A stretch of 64,000 bases of DNA from Palsa-883 sp963826975 (lineage in GTDB: Bacteria > Pseudomonadota > Alphaproteobacteria > Acetobacterales > Acetobacteraceae): the NCBI GenBank assembly GCA_963826975.1, contig CAWGZJ010000007.1:310001-374000 (forward strand). Direction: 5' to 3'. Of this stretch, positions 17,189 to 25,764 are shown in pieces (position 1 is the first letter of the stretch; every line of letters begins with the position of its first letter). The notes beneath the pieces are model-generated. The model worked only from the letters and a program-made list of their open reading frames with translations, was not told the origin of the DNA and ran no database searches. Position numbers and translations under genes: made by a program.

Positions 17189-17349
17189 TCGGGGATCGGA
17201 TTAAATGGCATAAGTATTTCGGTCCAACGAAAACCGGAATCGTCGTGCCGGATGTAGGCTACGGTCGTAGTGGCTCGATGACCATTGAGTTCGACAGAGG
17301 TGGCGTGTTCCTCTGTCGCATCGCCGAGCTCGAACGGACCGGGGCTTAA
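17185..17349 (+). CDS. Hypothetical small protein, coupled
   Basis: 54 residues from GTG 17185, which overlaps the preceding tga. The product (MIGDRIKWHKYFGPTKTGIV..., then IEFDRGGVFLCRIAELERTG) looks like a small beta-rich domain of the kind found in short phage accessory proteins. No family assigned. Confidence 0.42.
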   Translation: MIGDRIKWHKYFGPTKTGIVVPDVGYGRSGSMTIEFDRGGVFLCRIAELERTGA

Positions 17350-17567
17350 CTCGATAAATCCAAGCGCGTGCGGCGTCTCTCCCGCCAGCACTTGTGATCC
17401 CTGCCGACCGGGTGTTGTCAGCGTCCGGTCGGCGGCGTGCATATCGTTTCCCATCCGGGCTTCACCTTGCCAGTGTGGTCCGGGCGCCGGTCCCTACGCG
17501 GATGGCTCCATCGGAAGGGGCCGGCGCATTAAGTCCGTTGACGATCCTTCGGCGTCATCGGCGATTC

Positions 17568-17605
17568 CCCGAGGCTGCATGTCGTGGTGTCCGTGCAGCC
17601 TCGGG
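17568..17605 (+). promoter_or_regulatory. Perfect 12-bp inverted repeat (hairpin or operator)
   Basis: cccgaggctgca (17568-17579) and tgcagcctcggg (17594-17605) with a 14-nt loop. No T-run follows, so an operator or structured leader is more likely than a terminator. It lies 53 bp before the gene at 17658, inside a 308-bp gap with no other feature. Confidence 0.55.
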
Positions 17606-17657
17606 TCGACTACAATCGCACCACCAAGACACCACTATTAACAAAGCAGAATTCATT

Positions 17658-18011
17658 ATGACACCACCTCAGATCGACGCCCGCCAGCTATCGGCGGCGG
17701 AATATAAGGCTGCCAAGGCGAACATGACGGACTGGCGCCAGAGGCCTGCCAAGCCTGCAGCAAGATCCGTGCGCGAGCGATTGGACGCCGAGATCAGGGC
17801 CTTCGAGGAATCGGGCAGAACCTCTGTATTTTCGACCACGTCGAGCAGCACCAGCAACACCAGCAACCCCGAGCCAACTCCAACTCCAGCGGTTCCGGCC
17901 AACTTCACGTCGGCTACCAGCATGACGGACGCCCAGTATCAGAAAGCTAGACGCGACATCGCCAACGGCAAAGTTCCCCCGCTCGCCGCATCTTCCTCCA
18001 TCCACGCTTAA
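17658..18011 (+). CDS. Hypothetical protein with low-complexity linker
   Basis: 117 residues from ATG 17658. Two related helical segments (LSAAEYKAAKANMTDWRQRP near the start and SMTDAQYQKARRDIANGKVP near the end) flank a Ser/Thr/Pro-rich linker (TTSSSTSNTSNPEPTPTP). The repeated (A/M)(A/D)(E/A)(Y/Q)xKA pattern suggests a duplicated short motif. Unknown function. Followed 15 bp later by the gene at 18027, probably one transcript. Confidence 0.6.
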   Translation: MTPPQIDARQLSAAEYKAAKANMTDWRQRPAKPAARSVRERLDAEIRAFEESGRTSVFSTTSSSTSNTSNPEPTPTPAVPANFTSATSMTDAQYQKARRDIANGKVPPLAASSSIHA

Positions 18012-18026
18012 TCAGGACACCAGAAC

Positions 18027-18680
18027 ATGGACACCATCACCGCTACCGAGGCGCTTGCCTCCGCTCGTACCAGGCATAGCGCCGCGCAGGCCGCACACCA
18101 AGCCGCTAAGACTGCACGAGACACAGCCGATGCATCACGCGCCGCACTGATCTCTAAGGCCGCCGCGACCGGAGACGACGTTAGCTCAGAGATGGAGCTT
18201 CATCGCGCGTCCCTTGGGGGGCTGGCCGATGCAGCAGACTTGAGCAAGGCGATCTCTATCGAGTCAAAACGCCAGTTGAACTCGGCGGAACTGGACGTGC
18301 TCATCGAACAAGCTTCGACGTTCGAGAAGCGCTGGGAAGATGTCATTACCGCATGCCTCTTGAAGGCGAAGGACGCCGATACCGCACGCGCCGTTGCCAA
18401 GCGGCGATGGCCGAGCTTCGATGTCGCGCAACAGGCCGTCGTCAACCTGGCGCAACAAGCTCTGCGGCACGACGTTTCAGTTCAGGACGCTTTGAGCAAT
18501 AACGAAAGACTGGCGGTACCTCACCGCAGCCAGCTACCGCTTGTCGGAAAGGTAATGTCCGCCGAGTTCCAGCACCCGTCGCTGAGGCCGAGCCTTGTTC
18601 TCGCGACAAAGCATGGCCCCGAGATGTTTCCGTTTCATCATTCGATGACCCAGCATTTCGTTTTCGCAGTTGGCTGGTAA
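18027..18680 (+). CDS. Hypothetical Ala-rich coiled-coil protein
   Basis: 217 residues from ATG 18027. The first ~130 residues are Ala-rich and strongly helical (TATEALASARTRHSAAQAAH, QAAKTARDTADASRAALISK), compatible with a coiled coil of phage scaffold- or tail-accessory type. The last ~40 residues (HPSLRPSLVLATKHGPEMFP...) lose this character, and another frame just downstream (LAGKLPVARFAEILAQLSDT) looks coding, so the natural C-terminus may have been altered by a frameshift. No family recognised. Confidence 0.55.
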   Translation: MDTITATEALASARTRHSAAQAAHQAAKTARDTADASRAALISKAAATGDDVSSEMELHRASLGGLADAADLSKAISIESKRQLNSAELDVLIEQASTFEKRWEDVITACLLKAKDADTARAVAKRRWPSFDVAQQAVVNLAQQALRHDVSVQDALSNNERLAVPHRSQLPLVGKVMSAEFQHPSLRPSLVLATKHGPEMFPFHHSMTQHFVFAVGW

Positions 18681-18752
18681 GCTGCCGGTCGCTAGGTTTG
18701 CCGAGATCCTTGCGCAACTGTCCGACACGACGCCGGCGAAGGTGGTGCGATA

Positions 18753-19339
18753 AGTCGTCCATGCACGTGCTGCGCAAGTCCTGACCGCGCCACCATCGAT
18801 GCCGCCATCGTTTCGGGTGACGGCAACTCCGACATCTCGCGGCGATTGGGATCCACCAACTCGCTGTGGCACAACACCGAGAACACGTGAAAAGGAATGC
18901 TGTCGCTCTCGATGCCGGTACCGAGCTCGACGCCAGCGGGAACGTCGGAGTCGATGCCTTCGCTAGTATGTCGGTGCATGAACAATTGTCGTGTCTCCGT
19001 ACGGAGGCATATAAAAGAATGATGATCGCCCAGGCGTCGGGGGACGGCAGGCTGCACATTGCATCACTAAATGCCGCAAAGGGCATTCTGGAACTGGTAT
19101 CTAAAATGGCAAAAGACGCCGGTTCCGCTGATGCTGTAAACGGGATCCATGCTGGCGTCGTCCAGCTTATTATCCTTCCGTGGGATGGGCGTGCTCCGAT
19201 CCCACCCCGTCAGTACCCGACCCCCGAGCAATGGAACTGGCTCATTGCCCAACATGACGCCGCGCACCGTGTAGGTTCGCCTTGCGCAACATGCGGGCAA
19301 CCTTGGCCCGCGCGTGGGGAGGGTCATAGCGCGCAGTGA
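18753..19339 (+). pseudogene. HTH/zinc-binding phage-type protein (frameshifted)
   Basis: The first frame reads RPCTCCASPDRATIDAAIVS and SDISRRLGSTNS, a Cys cluster and an HTH as in small-terminase or resolvase-like DNA-binding proteins. A one-base shift near 18865 leads to VAQHREHVKRNAVALDAG, HEQLSCLRTEAYKRMMIA, NAAKGILELVSKMAKDAG, and a C-terminal CATCGQPWPAR zinc knuckle. The parts are collinear with one ~195-residue protein. No start codon is visible for the first frame. A role as small-terminase-like packaging protein is possible but unproven. Confidence 0.4.
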
Positions 19340-19477
19340 TGCCGATACGACGAGACCGGGCCGAGACCTACACCGATCCGGAGGCCCCGTCCGGGACTGG
19401 GACGCACAAGACGCAAGAACATCGCAGAACGCGCTTCATGGTAAGTGCGTCCAGTTTTCGAGAATCGGCCATTTTGG
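19340..19477. other. Short intergenic spacer between convergent genes
   Basis: 138 bp between the HTH/zinc gene (plus) and the AAA-DUF4435 gene (minus). No feature recognised. Confidence 0.4.
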
Positions 19478-21123
19478 CTAAGTGGCGATAACGGGCAGAG
19501 CCGCCACCAATGCGTCCTTGATACGGCTATCTTTCTCTCCGAGAGATCTGGTCAATTTGTCCTGCAAGTCACTTGATTTGGCTAGCCCGGAGAGTCTGGC
19601 CGCAACGCGCGCGAGGACATACCCCTTGTTGTCATAGAGTGCCAGACACGCCGGGAGGTCTCCCGCGCTCATTGCCATCTCGATCTTCGACTTTGCAAGC
19701 TGAAAGATCGGCGCTGGATCTACACCAGCCAGTTCAGCGGCGAACGTCGCACTTAATGTGGCCAGGTCCTGCGCCGCAACAGAAACGCTCTTAAGCCTCC
19801 GGTCCAGACGCCTTATTGTATATCGTGAACACGCGAGGGTCCATTTCCGCCTGCGCCTGGACATAATGTCTGACTGAAGATCGTTCAACCTTGCAGCGGG
19901 ATCAGTGCATAACAAAGTCTCAGCTAGGGCATTGAAGATAGACGGTAAGGCAAGCAAATTCTCGACCTCGGCTACCGGCAGAACATAGACACCGAGACCG
20001 TTTAATCTCGCGGTCTCCTCCGCACTCCGATCATCAGCATCTATAAGGCCGCAAACGGCCAAACCATGCAGCGAACTACTATTCTTGTAGCTTCCAACGG
20101 AGCGGATCACATTCTCACACGATCCAGAGGAACCACAGTGAACACCCTGTAGACATTCCTGTATATCGTCAGATCAAGGCTGACGCGCTCACCCTCAACA
20201 AATAAAATCGATCTACCAGCTCCAACTAACTCCGTCACCACATGCTCTGGGAGACCCGTGTCGTCGGGCAAAGGCTTCATATCCCAACGGCCAGTACCGC
20301 CTGCTCATAAGCTCTGATGAAATATTTTACGGACGCGGTATGGCTCAGCAGCAAAATCTAAATCGTGCGTCATATAGATGAACGCACAATCTGCTCGGGC
20401 AGCCTCGGCCGAACCCATAAGCGGCCCATTATCGCCTTATGCACATGTGTCTCCGGTTCGTCGATGATGATGATCCCATCTTTTGGTGCGAGGAGACACT
20501 GCCGAGGAAATAGAAGATGGCACGCTCGCCGTCGCTCATCTCGGATCCAGAATATGACAAGCTACCTTGGCCGACGGGCTCCACACCAATTGAAGCTTCT
20601 CGAAGTTCCAATTGACGGTGGGGCAGAAGGGTATCCCAAAGTTCCTTAAGGTTTCCCAGCTTGGTGCTCGGTATGGCCGCGTCAAGGTCGGCTTTCCGAT
20701 CATTTAAGTGTTTGACGGCAGTCTTATTCTGCTCTGCAAACAGTGTCTGCTGTAACGCGTCGAAGTCGTTAAGAAAAGACACTGCTGAATTCCGCCCCAT
20801 CGGTGACCCGTGCGGTGCCTACGTTACCATCAGAACTGTCTCTGAACCTGAGGGCCTTTTCAGCACGCTCGTAAGAGACGAGATTTATTTTATCACTCAT
20901 AGCGAGTGATTTTTAGCTGCTTGATCCTTTGCACCACGTCGGGTGGTAAACTCTGCTCAAGATAAGCTCCCAGACGAGTTTTCCCCGATCCATTAGCCCC
21001 AACGATAATAATCGACTTTCCCGTTTCGACAGCAAGCACGACCGGCACGGCAGGTGCGGAAAGTGATGGGATCGAGCAACTGCGCATAACGGGTGTCGCT
21101 GAGTTTTCGGCAATCGCGCTCAT
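19478..21123 (-). pseudogene. AAA15-type ABC ATPase fused to DUF4435 (single-gene PARIS-like), frameshifted
   Basis: Read from ATG 21123 downwards in stitched frames. IIIVGANGSGKTRLGAYLEQ (Walker A) is followed by a helical insertion, YSGSEMSDGERAIFYFLG (ABC signature), IIIIDEPETHVHKAIM (Walker B) and FIYMTHDLDFAAEPYR (H-loop), the OLD/AAA15 pattern. Then come SILFVEGERVSLDLTIYR (Toprim-like Glu) and GLAVCGLIDADDRSAEETAR with LGVYVLPVAEVENLLALP, which are DUF4435 signatures. AAA15 plus DUF4435 is the composition of the anti-phage system PARIS (AriA and AriB), known both as two genes and as a fusion. About six single-base shifts interrupt it, so it is dead or mis-sequenced. It sits near the attR end of the element. 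Confidence 0.75.
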
Positions 21124-21163
21124 TAGGTAACCTCGAAATCGTCGCTGTGGCTGACATTGTAGC

Positions 21164-21520
21164 TCATCGCTCCGACCGCAGACGAGCAAACAAAGCGTAG
21201 ACCGCTTGAAGATAGAACTGTGCCGGGTGTTGATCACAGTATAGCCGAATGAATGCCTGCTGCATCTCCGGACCAAAACCGGCGGGGAGCAGGTCAACCT
21301 TATAATCCAACAGGTCGGAATTCATCCCGGTCAAGACACCCTGCGCCCACTGGAAATACAGGTCGTCGAAACCGGTCGGGTCTTTGCGATAGTCCTGTAG
21401 GAACTGTGCGCATGAGTGCACGCCGCCGCCAACGGCTGTCGATCTCGCATTCGCGTGCGACGCCACTGTGAATGAACACAATACAAGAACGGCTCCAAAT
21501 GTTGTGCGGCTGGCTGTCAT
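21164..21520 (-). CDS. Small secreted protein, unknown function
   Basis: 118 residues with a clear signal peptide (TFGAVLVLCSFTVASHANAR, cleavage likely after ANA). The mature domain has CAQFLQDYRKDP and FQWAQGVLTGMNSDLLDY and a second Cys late (LYCDQHP), so one disulfide is plausible. It resembles small periplasmic Rap1a/Tai-like proteins in layout, but I do not assert the family. The frame is intact, in contrast to its neighbour. Separate promoter likely. Confidence 0.65.
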   Translation of the reverse strand: MTASRTTFGAVLVLCSFTVASHANARSTAVGGGVHSCAQFLQDYRKDPTGFDDLYFQWAQGVLTGMNSDLLDYKVDLLPAGFGPEMQQAFIRLYCDQHPAQFYLQAVYALFARLRSER

Positions 21521-21761
21521 GCCCTCAACTTCAAATCGTCACCCGGCCGACATTGTAGGGGCAAACTGATCGATTTGTCCAAAGCTGCACGCAAAACCAA
21601 AGGGCATATGGGGCGGGGCAAGCGTATTTTACATGACCGTTAGGATAATCACGTCACCCAGATGAGGGTCCTACCCACCTAACAGGACATCCCCACATGA
21701 CGGCACACGCCGCCATCAAGATGAATTCGTAGGCATCGTCAAAGGTTCCAGGGTGCCCTAG
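21521..21761. other. Intergenic, nothing recognised
   Basis: 241 bp upstream of the secreted-protein gene and downstream of the glycine-rich gene, both on the minus strand. No clear promoter, tRNA or repeat was seen. Confidence 0.35.
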
Positions 21762-22573
21762 TTATTTGGCCGCCGGTCTGGTGGCTGCGGTCGGGGACGC
21801 GTCAGGACCCGTGATCGGAGGGGAAGCAAGTGGAGGCATCTTGTAGCCGCCGTCTTGTAGTTCCACGCGCCACGTTTCTCCTAATTCCTCCAAGCGCTTG
21901 TTGACCCAATTGACTGGCACCTGCTCGACGCCGGCGTTGATGAATTGATTCTCGTCGGGGAACTCACGAAAATATTCCTGTCGGATCATTGTCAGGATGG
22001 CAAGGCGACGGTTGTATTCAGTGGCGTTACCGCCAATGGCTCCGCGACCGTATTTCCAGAACATTGTCGGGCCGTTATTAACTTCGGACCCACCAGGTGC
22101 CGCTCTACCGCCTCGTCCGTCATACTGGCCGGCTCCTCCCCCAGCGCCCCCTATGATGCGAACCGGACCAGGCCCGACGACTGTCCCGCCACCGCCGTCA
22201 CCCCCGCGTCCACCGTTGGGTGCACCGCCCTCACCACCACGCCCTCCGACAATCTCCCCACTGCCGCCGATGATGGTGCCGCTACCGCCCCTACCGCCTC
22301 GCCCATCGGCTGGCGTTGGGACATCAACCGGGGACTTGCTGTCCCCACGCTGATCTGACCGTTGTGCCCCATCGCGAAGCCTCCAGGGGCCGCTTCGACC
22401 TTTCCGGCCGAGACAGTCGCCCCTGACCCGGACACGTCGGAGATAGCGCCACCATCCCCCGGTCCCCCACGCATGGTGAAATAGAGGGTGGGAACGCCGA
22501 TCACGATGGCGGCGCCGGTGCCAATAATCGTCGCCCAGCCGACTGCGTCCACGTGTTTTCTCATCCTGGCCAT
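21762..22573 (-). pseudogene. Membrane-anchored glycine-rich protein (one frameshift)
   Basis: From ATG 22573: a basic N-terminus and one membrane helix (GWATIIGTGAAIVIGVPTLYF). Then, after a shift near 22350, a long Gly-rich tract (GGRGGSGTIIGGSGEIVGGR, GGDGGGGTVVGPGPVR), and finally a folded-looking tail (YNRRLAILTMIRQEYFREFP, NWVNKRLEELGETWRVELQD). The parts are collinear; without the shift the N-terminal helix or the tail is lost. Similar membrane plus Gly-rich plus helical-tail proteins occur in alphaproteobacterial islands, function unknown. Last gene before attR. Confidence 0.6.
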
Positions 22574-22735
22574 AGCGCACTATAGCCGTGGCCTCGGGGT
22601 CGGGACGAGCAGCGAATGCGCCCTCCGCCGACGATGCGCTGCCCCCTTTACGGGCGCACGGGATGGGGACACAATCGGGACACAGGCGGCGGAAACGCCT
22701 AACAAAATCAATGGCGTGATGCCCTAAACCTCGTG

Positions 22736-22749
22736 TCCCTCACCCGGCA
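22736..22749 (+). other. attR: 14-bp direct repeat of tRNA-Thr 3' end
   Basis: tccctcacccggca, identical to 4168-4181 inside tRNA-Thr, in the same orientation. The bases on either side differ from the tRNA, so the identity is exactly this block. Confidence 0.78.
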
Positions 22750-22874
22750 CCACAGCGCTACGGAGGTTCGCCTCGCCGATTGCCCGGGCCGCGCAGTCGT
22801 CCGCACGGCTCTATGAACGCGCTGCGCCTGCCGACGAGGGGCGCCCCGCATGGTGCCGTGTCATCTGTTTGCTG

Positions 22875-22928
22875 ACATCCACATGTTGGTTGCGCCATCG
22901 CGAGTGGCGCTGATGCCGCTGTGGATGT
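22875..22928 (+). promoter_or_regulatory. Two-stem structured leader upstream of pcm
   Basis: Outer arms acatccaca (22875-22883) and tgtggatgt (22920-22928) enclose a second hairpin gcgcca/tggcgc (22892-22910). It lies about 100 bp before the methyltransferase start. Possible leader regulation or a leftover of the element junction. Confidence 0.4.
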
Positions 22929-23026
22929 GCGGGGCGCACCTGGCTACGCTTCGGCTGCCTTCCGCGACTGACGCGGCCGGCCCAGAACTGCGTGGCGGCA
23001 GGACCACCAGGAAAAGGGTGCCTCGC

Positions 23027-23704
23027 ATGAAACCGATCAATGAAAGGCATTTTGCAATCCTGCGCCGGCACATGGTCGAGAAGATCGGGATTCACGTCGA
23101 CCTTATGGACGACCGGTTCGGCAAGGCAGTGCTCGACCAGCGGGTGCTGGCGGCAATGCTGAAGGTGCCGCGGCATCTGTTCGTACCCGCGCCACTAGTG
23201 CACCTCGCGTACGAGGACACTCCGCTGCCGATCGGCTTCAACAAGACCATCTCGCAGCCCTTCATCACCGCGCTGATGACTGATCTGCTGGAGCCCAAAC
23301 CGCACGAGACCGTGCTGGAGATCGGTACCGGGCTGGGTTATCACGCGGCCTTGCTGGCAGAACTTGCGGGTCGTGTGTACAGCGTTGAAATCGTCGAGGA
23401 ATTTGTCAGCGAAGCCGAACCGCGCCTGCGCGAGAATGGTTACCTTGCAGTCGAGATTCGGGTCGGCGACGGGTCGCGCGGTTGGGCAGAACATGCGCTG
23501 TACGACAAGATCCTGGTGACGGCGGCTGCCGACGAGCCGCCGGCGGCGTTGCTTCAGCAACTCAAGCAAGGCGGGCGCATGGTCTTGCCGATGGGTGCTG
23601 ATGAAGCGCAGGTTCTCACGGTGGTCCACAAGGATGCCGATGGGGGTGTGCATGTGTGCGAGTTCATTCCGGTGCGGTTCACACGGCTGGAGACTGTCAT
23701 ATGA
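23027..23704 (+). CDS. pcm: Protein-L-isoaspartate O-methyltransferase
   Basis: 225 residues. Repairs isomerised Asp/Asn residues by SAM-dependent methylation in the cytoplasm. Visible: VPRHLFVPAPLVHLAYEDTP with LPIGFNKTISQPFITALMTD (family signature around the substrate site), then VLEIGTGLGYHAALLAEL (SAM motif I) and VYSVEIVEEF. ILVTAAADEPPAALLQQLKQ and GGRMVLPMG follow (post-II and III). ATG 23027 gives the usual family length and is preceded by GAAAAGGG; an open frame from 22850 exists but its extra 59 residues are not family-like. It is the first intact gene outside the integrated element. Confidence 0.9.
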   Translation: MKPINERHFAILRRHMVEKIGIHVDLMDDRFGKAVLDQRVLAAMLKVPRHLFVPAPLVHLAYEDTPLPIGFNKTISQPFITALMTDLLEPKPHETVLEIGTGLGYHAALLAELAGRVYSVEIVEEFVSEAEPRLRENGYLAVEIRVGDGSRGWAEHALYDKILVTAAADEPPAALLQQLKQGGRMVLPMGADEAQVLTVVHKDADGGVHVCEFIPVRFTRLETVI

Positions 23705-23706
23705 GG

Positions 23707-24141
23707 TCAGGAGCAGCGTGAACGACGCGACTGAGGTGCGGCCGCAGGAGGGTGCCGCCAGCCCCACTCAGACGAGGCGGGCGCACTGCATTCGCCGGCC
23801 GGGCCGAGCCGGGTCCGGAGTTTAGCCAGGACCAGAGTATCCATGTCGCGATCATCGTTGGTGCCTGTCCGCGGGTGGCGTGCCTCCGAATCGCCGCGGG
23901 TAAACAGCGCCGACAAGTCAGGACAATGCGCGTCGCGGCGATCGTAAATGTCCGCGCTCCGCAATCGCGGGCACTCGCCTACCAGGGCGCGGATCAGCTC
24001 TGACATCGCCTTGTCAGGCCCATGCTCGCGAAGCAACCGGGCGGTCCGGAGACGAACCCGCCGGCCGCATTTGCGGCAGGTGACGTTGAGCATTGCCGTC
24101 AGGGCGGCGACATCGCCGAGGACGTAGACCTTGCGGGACAT
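23707..24141 (-). CDS. Small zinc-ribbon-like hypothetical protein
   Basis: 144 residues from ATG 24141. LNVTCRKCGRRVRLRTARLL carries a CxxC pair, and a later CPRLRSADIYDRRDAHCPDL carries two more Cys, a layout seen in short alphaproteobacterial zinc-ribbon-like proteins of unknown role. The last ~50 residues (PASSEWGWRHPPAAAPQSRR) look non-conserved and run back to the end of the convergent pcm gene, so the functional part is probably the first ~90 residues. Confidence 0.5.
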   Translation of the reverse strand: MSRKVYVLGDVAALTAMLNVTCRKCGRRVRLRTARLLREHGPDKAMSELIRALVGECPRLRSADIYDRRDAHCPDLSALFTRGDSEARHPRTGTNDDRDMDTLVLAKLRTRLGPAGECSAPASSEWGWRHPPAAAPQSRRSRCS

Positions 24142-24558
24142 GGCGCTAGTTTACCGCGCTGGCGACTTGCCTTCCTACCGGTCACGCGCCGCGAGCGAGG
24201 TCTTCGGTGTGAATGGCGACCGCAGACCGTGAGCAGCGGTAGCCGGGTTGCTTGGCCTGAGCCACCGGCTTCGATCCTTTGCGGACATTCGCCGACGAGA
24301 TGTTTGGGACAGATGTATAGCGTCGGCTGCGCGCGCGCCATTCCGCGCAAGCTAGCTTGAGGAGCGAACGGCCGCATAGGTGGCCTCGTGCCCTGCCCCG
24401 GACGCTCGCCATGCCCCTATCGCGCTTCATCGAGATTGAACCACGCCGCTATCTGTGGCGTGGTCGCGATGCTGGCCGAGGAGGAGGCCGGTCGTGGCCT
24501 CGCTAGTAGGCCTCGGAAGGCAAGTCCGTCATAACGGGAGGTGAAATCGCACGATCCA
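24142..24558. other. Intergenic with copy of a dispersed motif
   Basis: No gene seen. At 24246-24296 ttgcttggcctgagccaccg followed by ttcgatcctttgcggacatt resembles 25014-25056 (ttgcttggcctgagttgccg followed by attcgacccatagcggtcct). This is part of a dispersed repeat family in the window. Confidence 0.5.
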
Positions 24559-24819
24559 TCAGTAGTAGTGCCAACGGCCATAACGATAATAGCGGTATCG
24601 AAAATACTGACCCCGGTAGCGGTAGGCATAATAGCCGCCGTGGTAGTAGTAAGGGTAAGAATGGCCTCGGTAGTAATAGATTTCTTCGATCGGACCACCA
24701 GCGATGGCTAGATTTATCTGCGGCGCCGCGGTCGTCACGGGAGCGGCTGCCGCTTCGTGCAGTACGGGAACGCTCAGCAGACCACACACGATCATAACCG
24801 ACAGCAGGCTCAAGCGCAT
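24559..24819 (-). CDS. Small secreted Tyr-rich protein
   Basis: 86 residues from ATG 24819 with a GGGAG ribosome site. Signal peptide MRLSLLSVMIVCGLLSVPVL ending at AAAA, then a short linker and a tail almost entirely Tyr, Gly, Arg and His (EIYYYRGHSYPYYYHGGYYA, YRYRGQYFRYRYYRYGRWHY). Such small exported YG-rich proteins are common and uncharacterised in Rhodospirillales and Rhizobiales. Upstream in-frame codons to 24924 are unlikely to be translated. Confidence 0.65.
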   Translation of the reverse strand: MRLSLLSVMIVCGLLSVPVLHEAAAAPVTTAAPQINLAIAGGPIEEIYYYRGHSYPYYYHGGYYAYRYRGQYFRYRYYRYGRWHYY

Positions 24820-25076
24820 GCGTGTTCTCCCGATGGCTTCGCCCAGGAATTGTAGACCGGATATGCGCGGCCCGCCATGCAGTTTCGGCCAGTAGCAGAT
24901 ACGTTTCGGTCGGGGGACCTCCAACAGCTCGGAATGACCACTCTCTGTCCGAAACCGCAGCAGCCGGGCTGCCCTGCCGGAACCGTCGAGTTCGACCCAA
25001 GGCAGTGGTAATCAGCTTGCTTGGCCTGAGTTGCCGCATTCGACCCATAGCGGTCCTTCAATCGTCTTCCGCCCTT
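24820..25076. other. Intergenic with dispersed motif copy
   Basis: Promoter-side region of the Tyr-rich gene. The motif copy at 25014-25056 matches 24246-24296 imperfectly. Nothing else recognised. Confidence 0.4.
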
Positions 25077-25508
25077 TCAAAGCGCAAGTGCCAGGTCCTC
25101 CCACGGGCCACGGACGAAAGTTGCGACCTCGAAGCGTCCATCGTCCGCCCAAAGCACGCTAAGCACCTTCGCGCCGTTCCATACCTCAAGGCCGTAGGGC
25201 AAATCCGCCGTTGCATGCTGCCGTTCCACCGCGTGCCGGTAGCCCGGCGAGGATGCTTCCTCGGGCTGCAGGTCATTGAAGGGCGTCCAGTGATGGATGA
25301 GCCAGGGAGCCTGCTCCAAGGTGACCAGTCTCACGAGGTCCCGCTGGACTTCGAGTCCGCCGCCTTGCCGAACCAGCAGAAGAAGGTGGTCGCGGATCGC
25401 GAGCGCGTGGTCTTCGTTGGACGCTACGAGTTTCAGGCCCATGTGATCGCTACCGAAGTTCGCCTCCGCAGCAGCCAAATCGGAAGGGAGGCATGCCACC
25501 AACATCAT
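25077..25508 (-). CDS. Hypothetical protein
   Basis: Up to 143 residues; starts at 25508 (ATG), 25505 (ATG) or 25442 (MGLKLVAS) are all possible. The C-terminus LPYGLEVWNGAKVLSVLWAD with GRFEVATFVRGPWEDLALAL looks like a well-formed beta-sandwich fragment; the rest includes an amphipathic HALAIRDHLLLLVRQGG. No family recognised and no operon partner. Composition fits the host genome. Confidence 0.5.
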   Translation of the reverse strand: MMLVACLPSDLAAAEANFGSDHMGLKLVASNEDHALAIRDHLLLLVRQGGGLEVQRDLVRLVTLEQAPWLIHHWTPFNDLQPEEASSPGYRHAVERQHATADLPYGLEVWNGAKVLSVLWADDGRFEVATFVRGPWEDLALAL

Positions 25509-25764
25509 AGCCCGCGTATCGCGTCAACGCTGCCGCCGAAAGTGGGTTCAACTCCGAAGGCGCGACAGGCACCCCCGAACAGAGGCAAGTTGGCAGAGCG
25601 GCCGGAATAGCCGCCCTCGACCCCAAGCGGCGGTCGCCGGTCCGCCCGGGCGCGAACCGCCGATTGCAACCCATCGCTGCATCCCGGAGTAAGTTCCCGC
25701 CCTGCGCGTCACGCGATACGCCCCCTCATTGCCCCCTCGCGAACTGGCGATACGCACCCCACCC

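Larger units (their letters stand above)
4168..22749 (+). mobile_element. tRNA-Thr-integrated genetic element with defence cargo
   Basis: Bounded by a 14-bp direct repeat of the tRNA 3' end. In order it holds a tyrosine integrase, a retron-like RT-protease, a DUF433/PIN-like pair, HTH genes, a ParB-like gene, small overlapping ORFs, a RecA-like ATPase with an iteron-like cluster, more HTH genes, an AAA15-DUF4435 ATPase, a secreted small protein and a glycine-rich membrane protein. No capsid, portal or conjugation gene is recognised, so it resembles a replication-competent satellite or integrative element rather than a full prophage or ICE. Most longer genes are frameshifted. Confidence 0.75.

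Noticed and set aside
18442..19086. 214-codon minus-strand ORF
   Set aside because: Antisense to collinear HTH/zinc and coiled-coil blocks on the plus strand; Arg/Ser-rich shadow.
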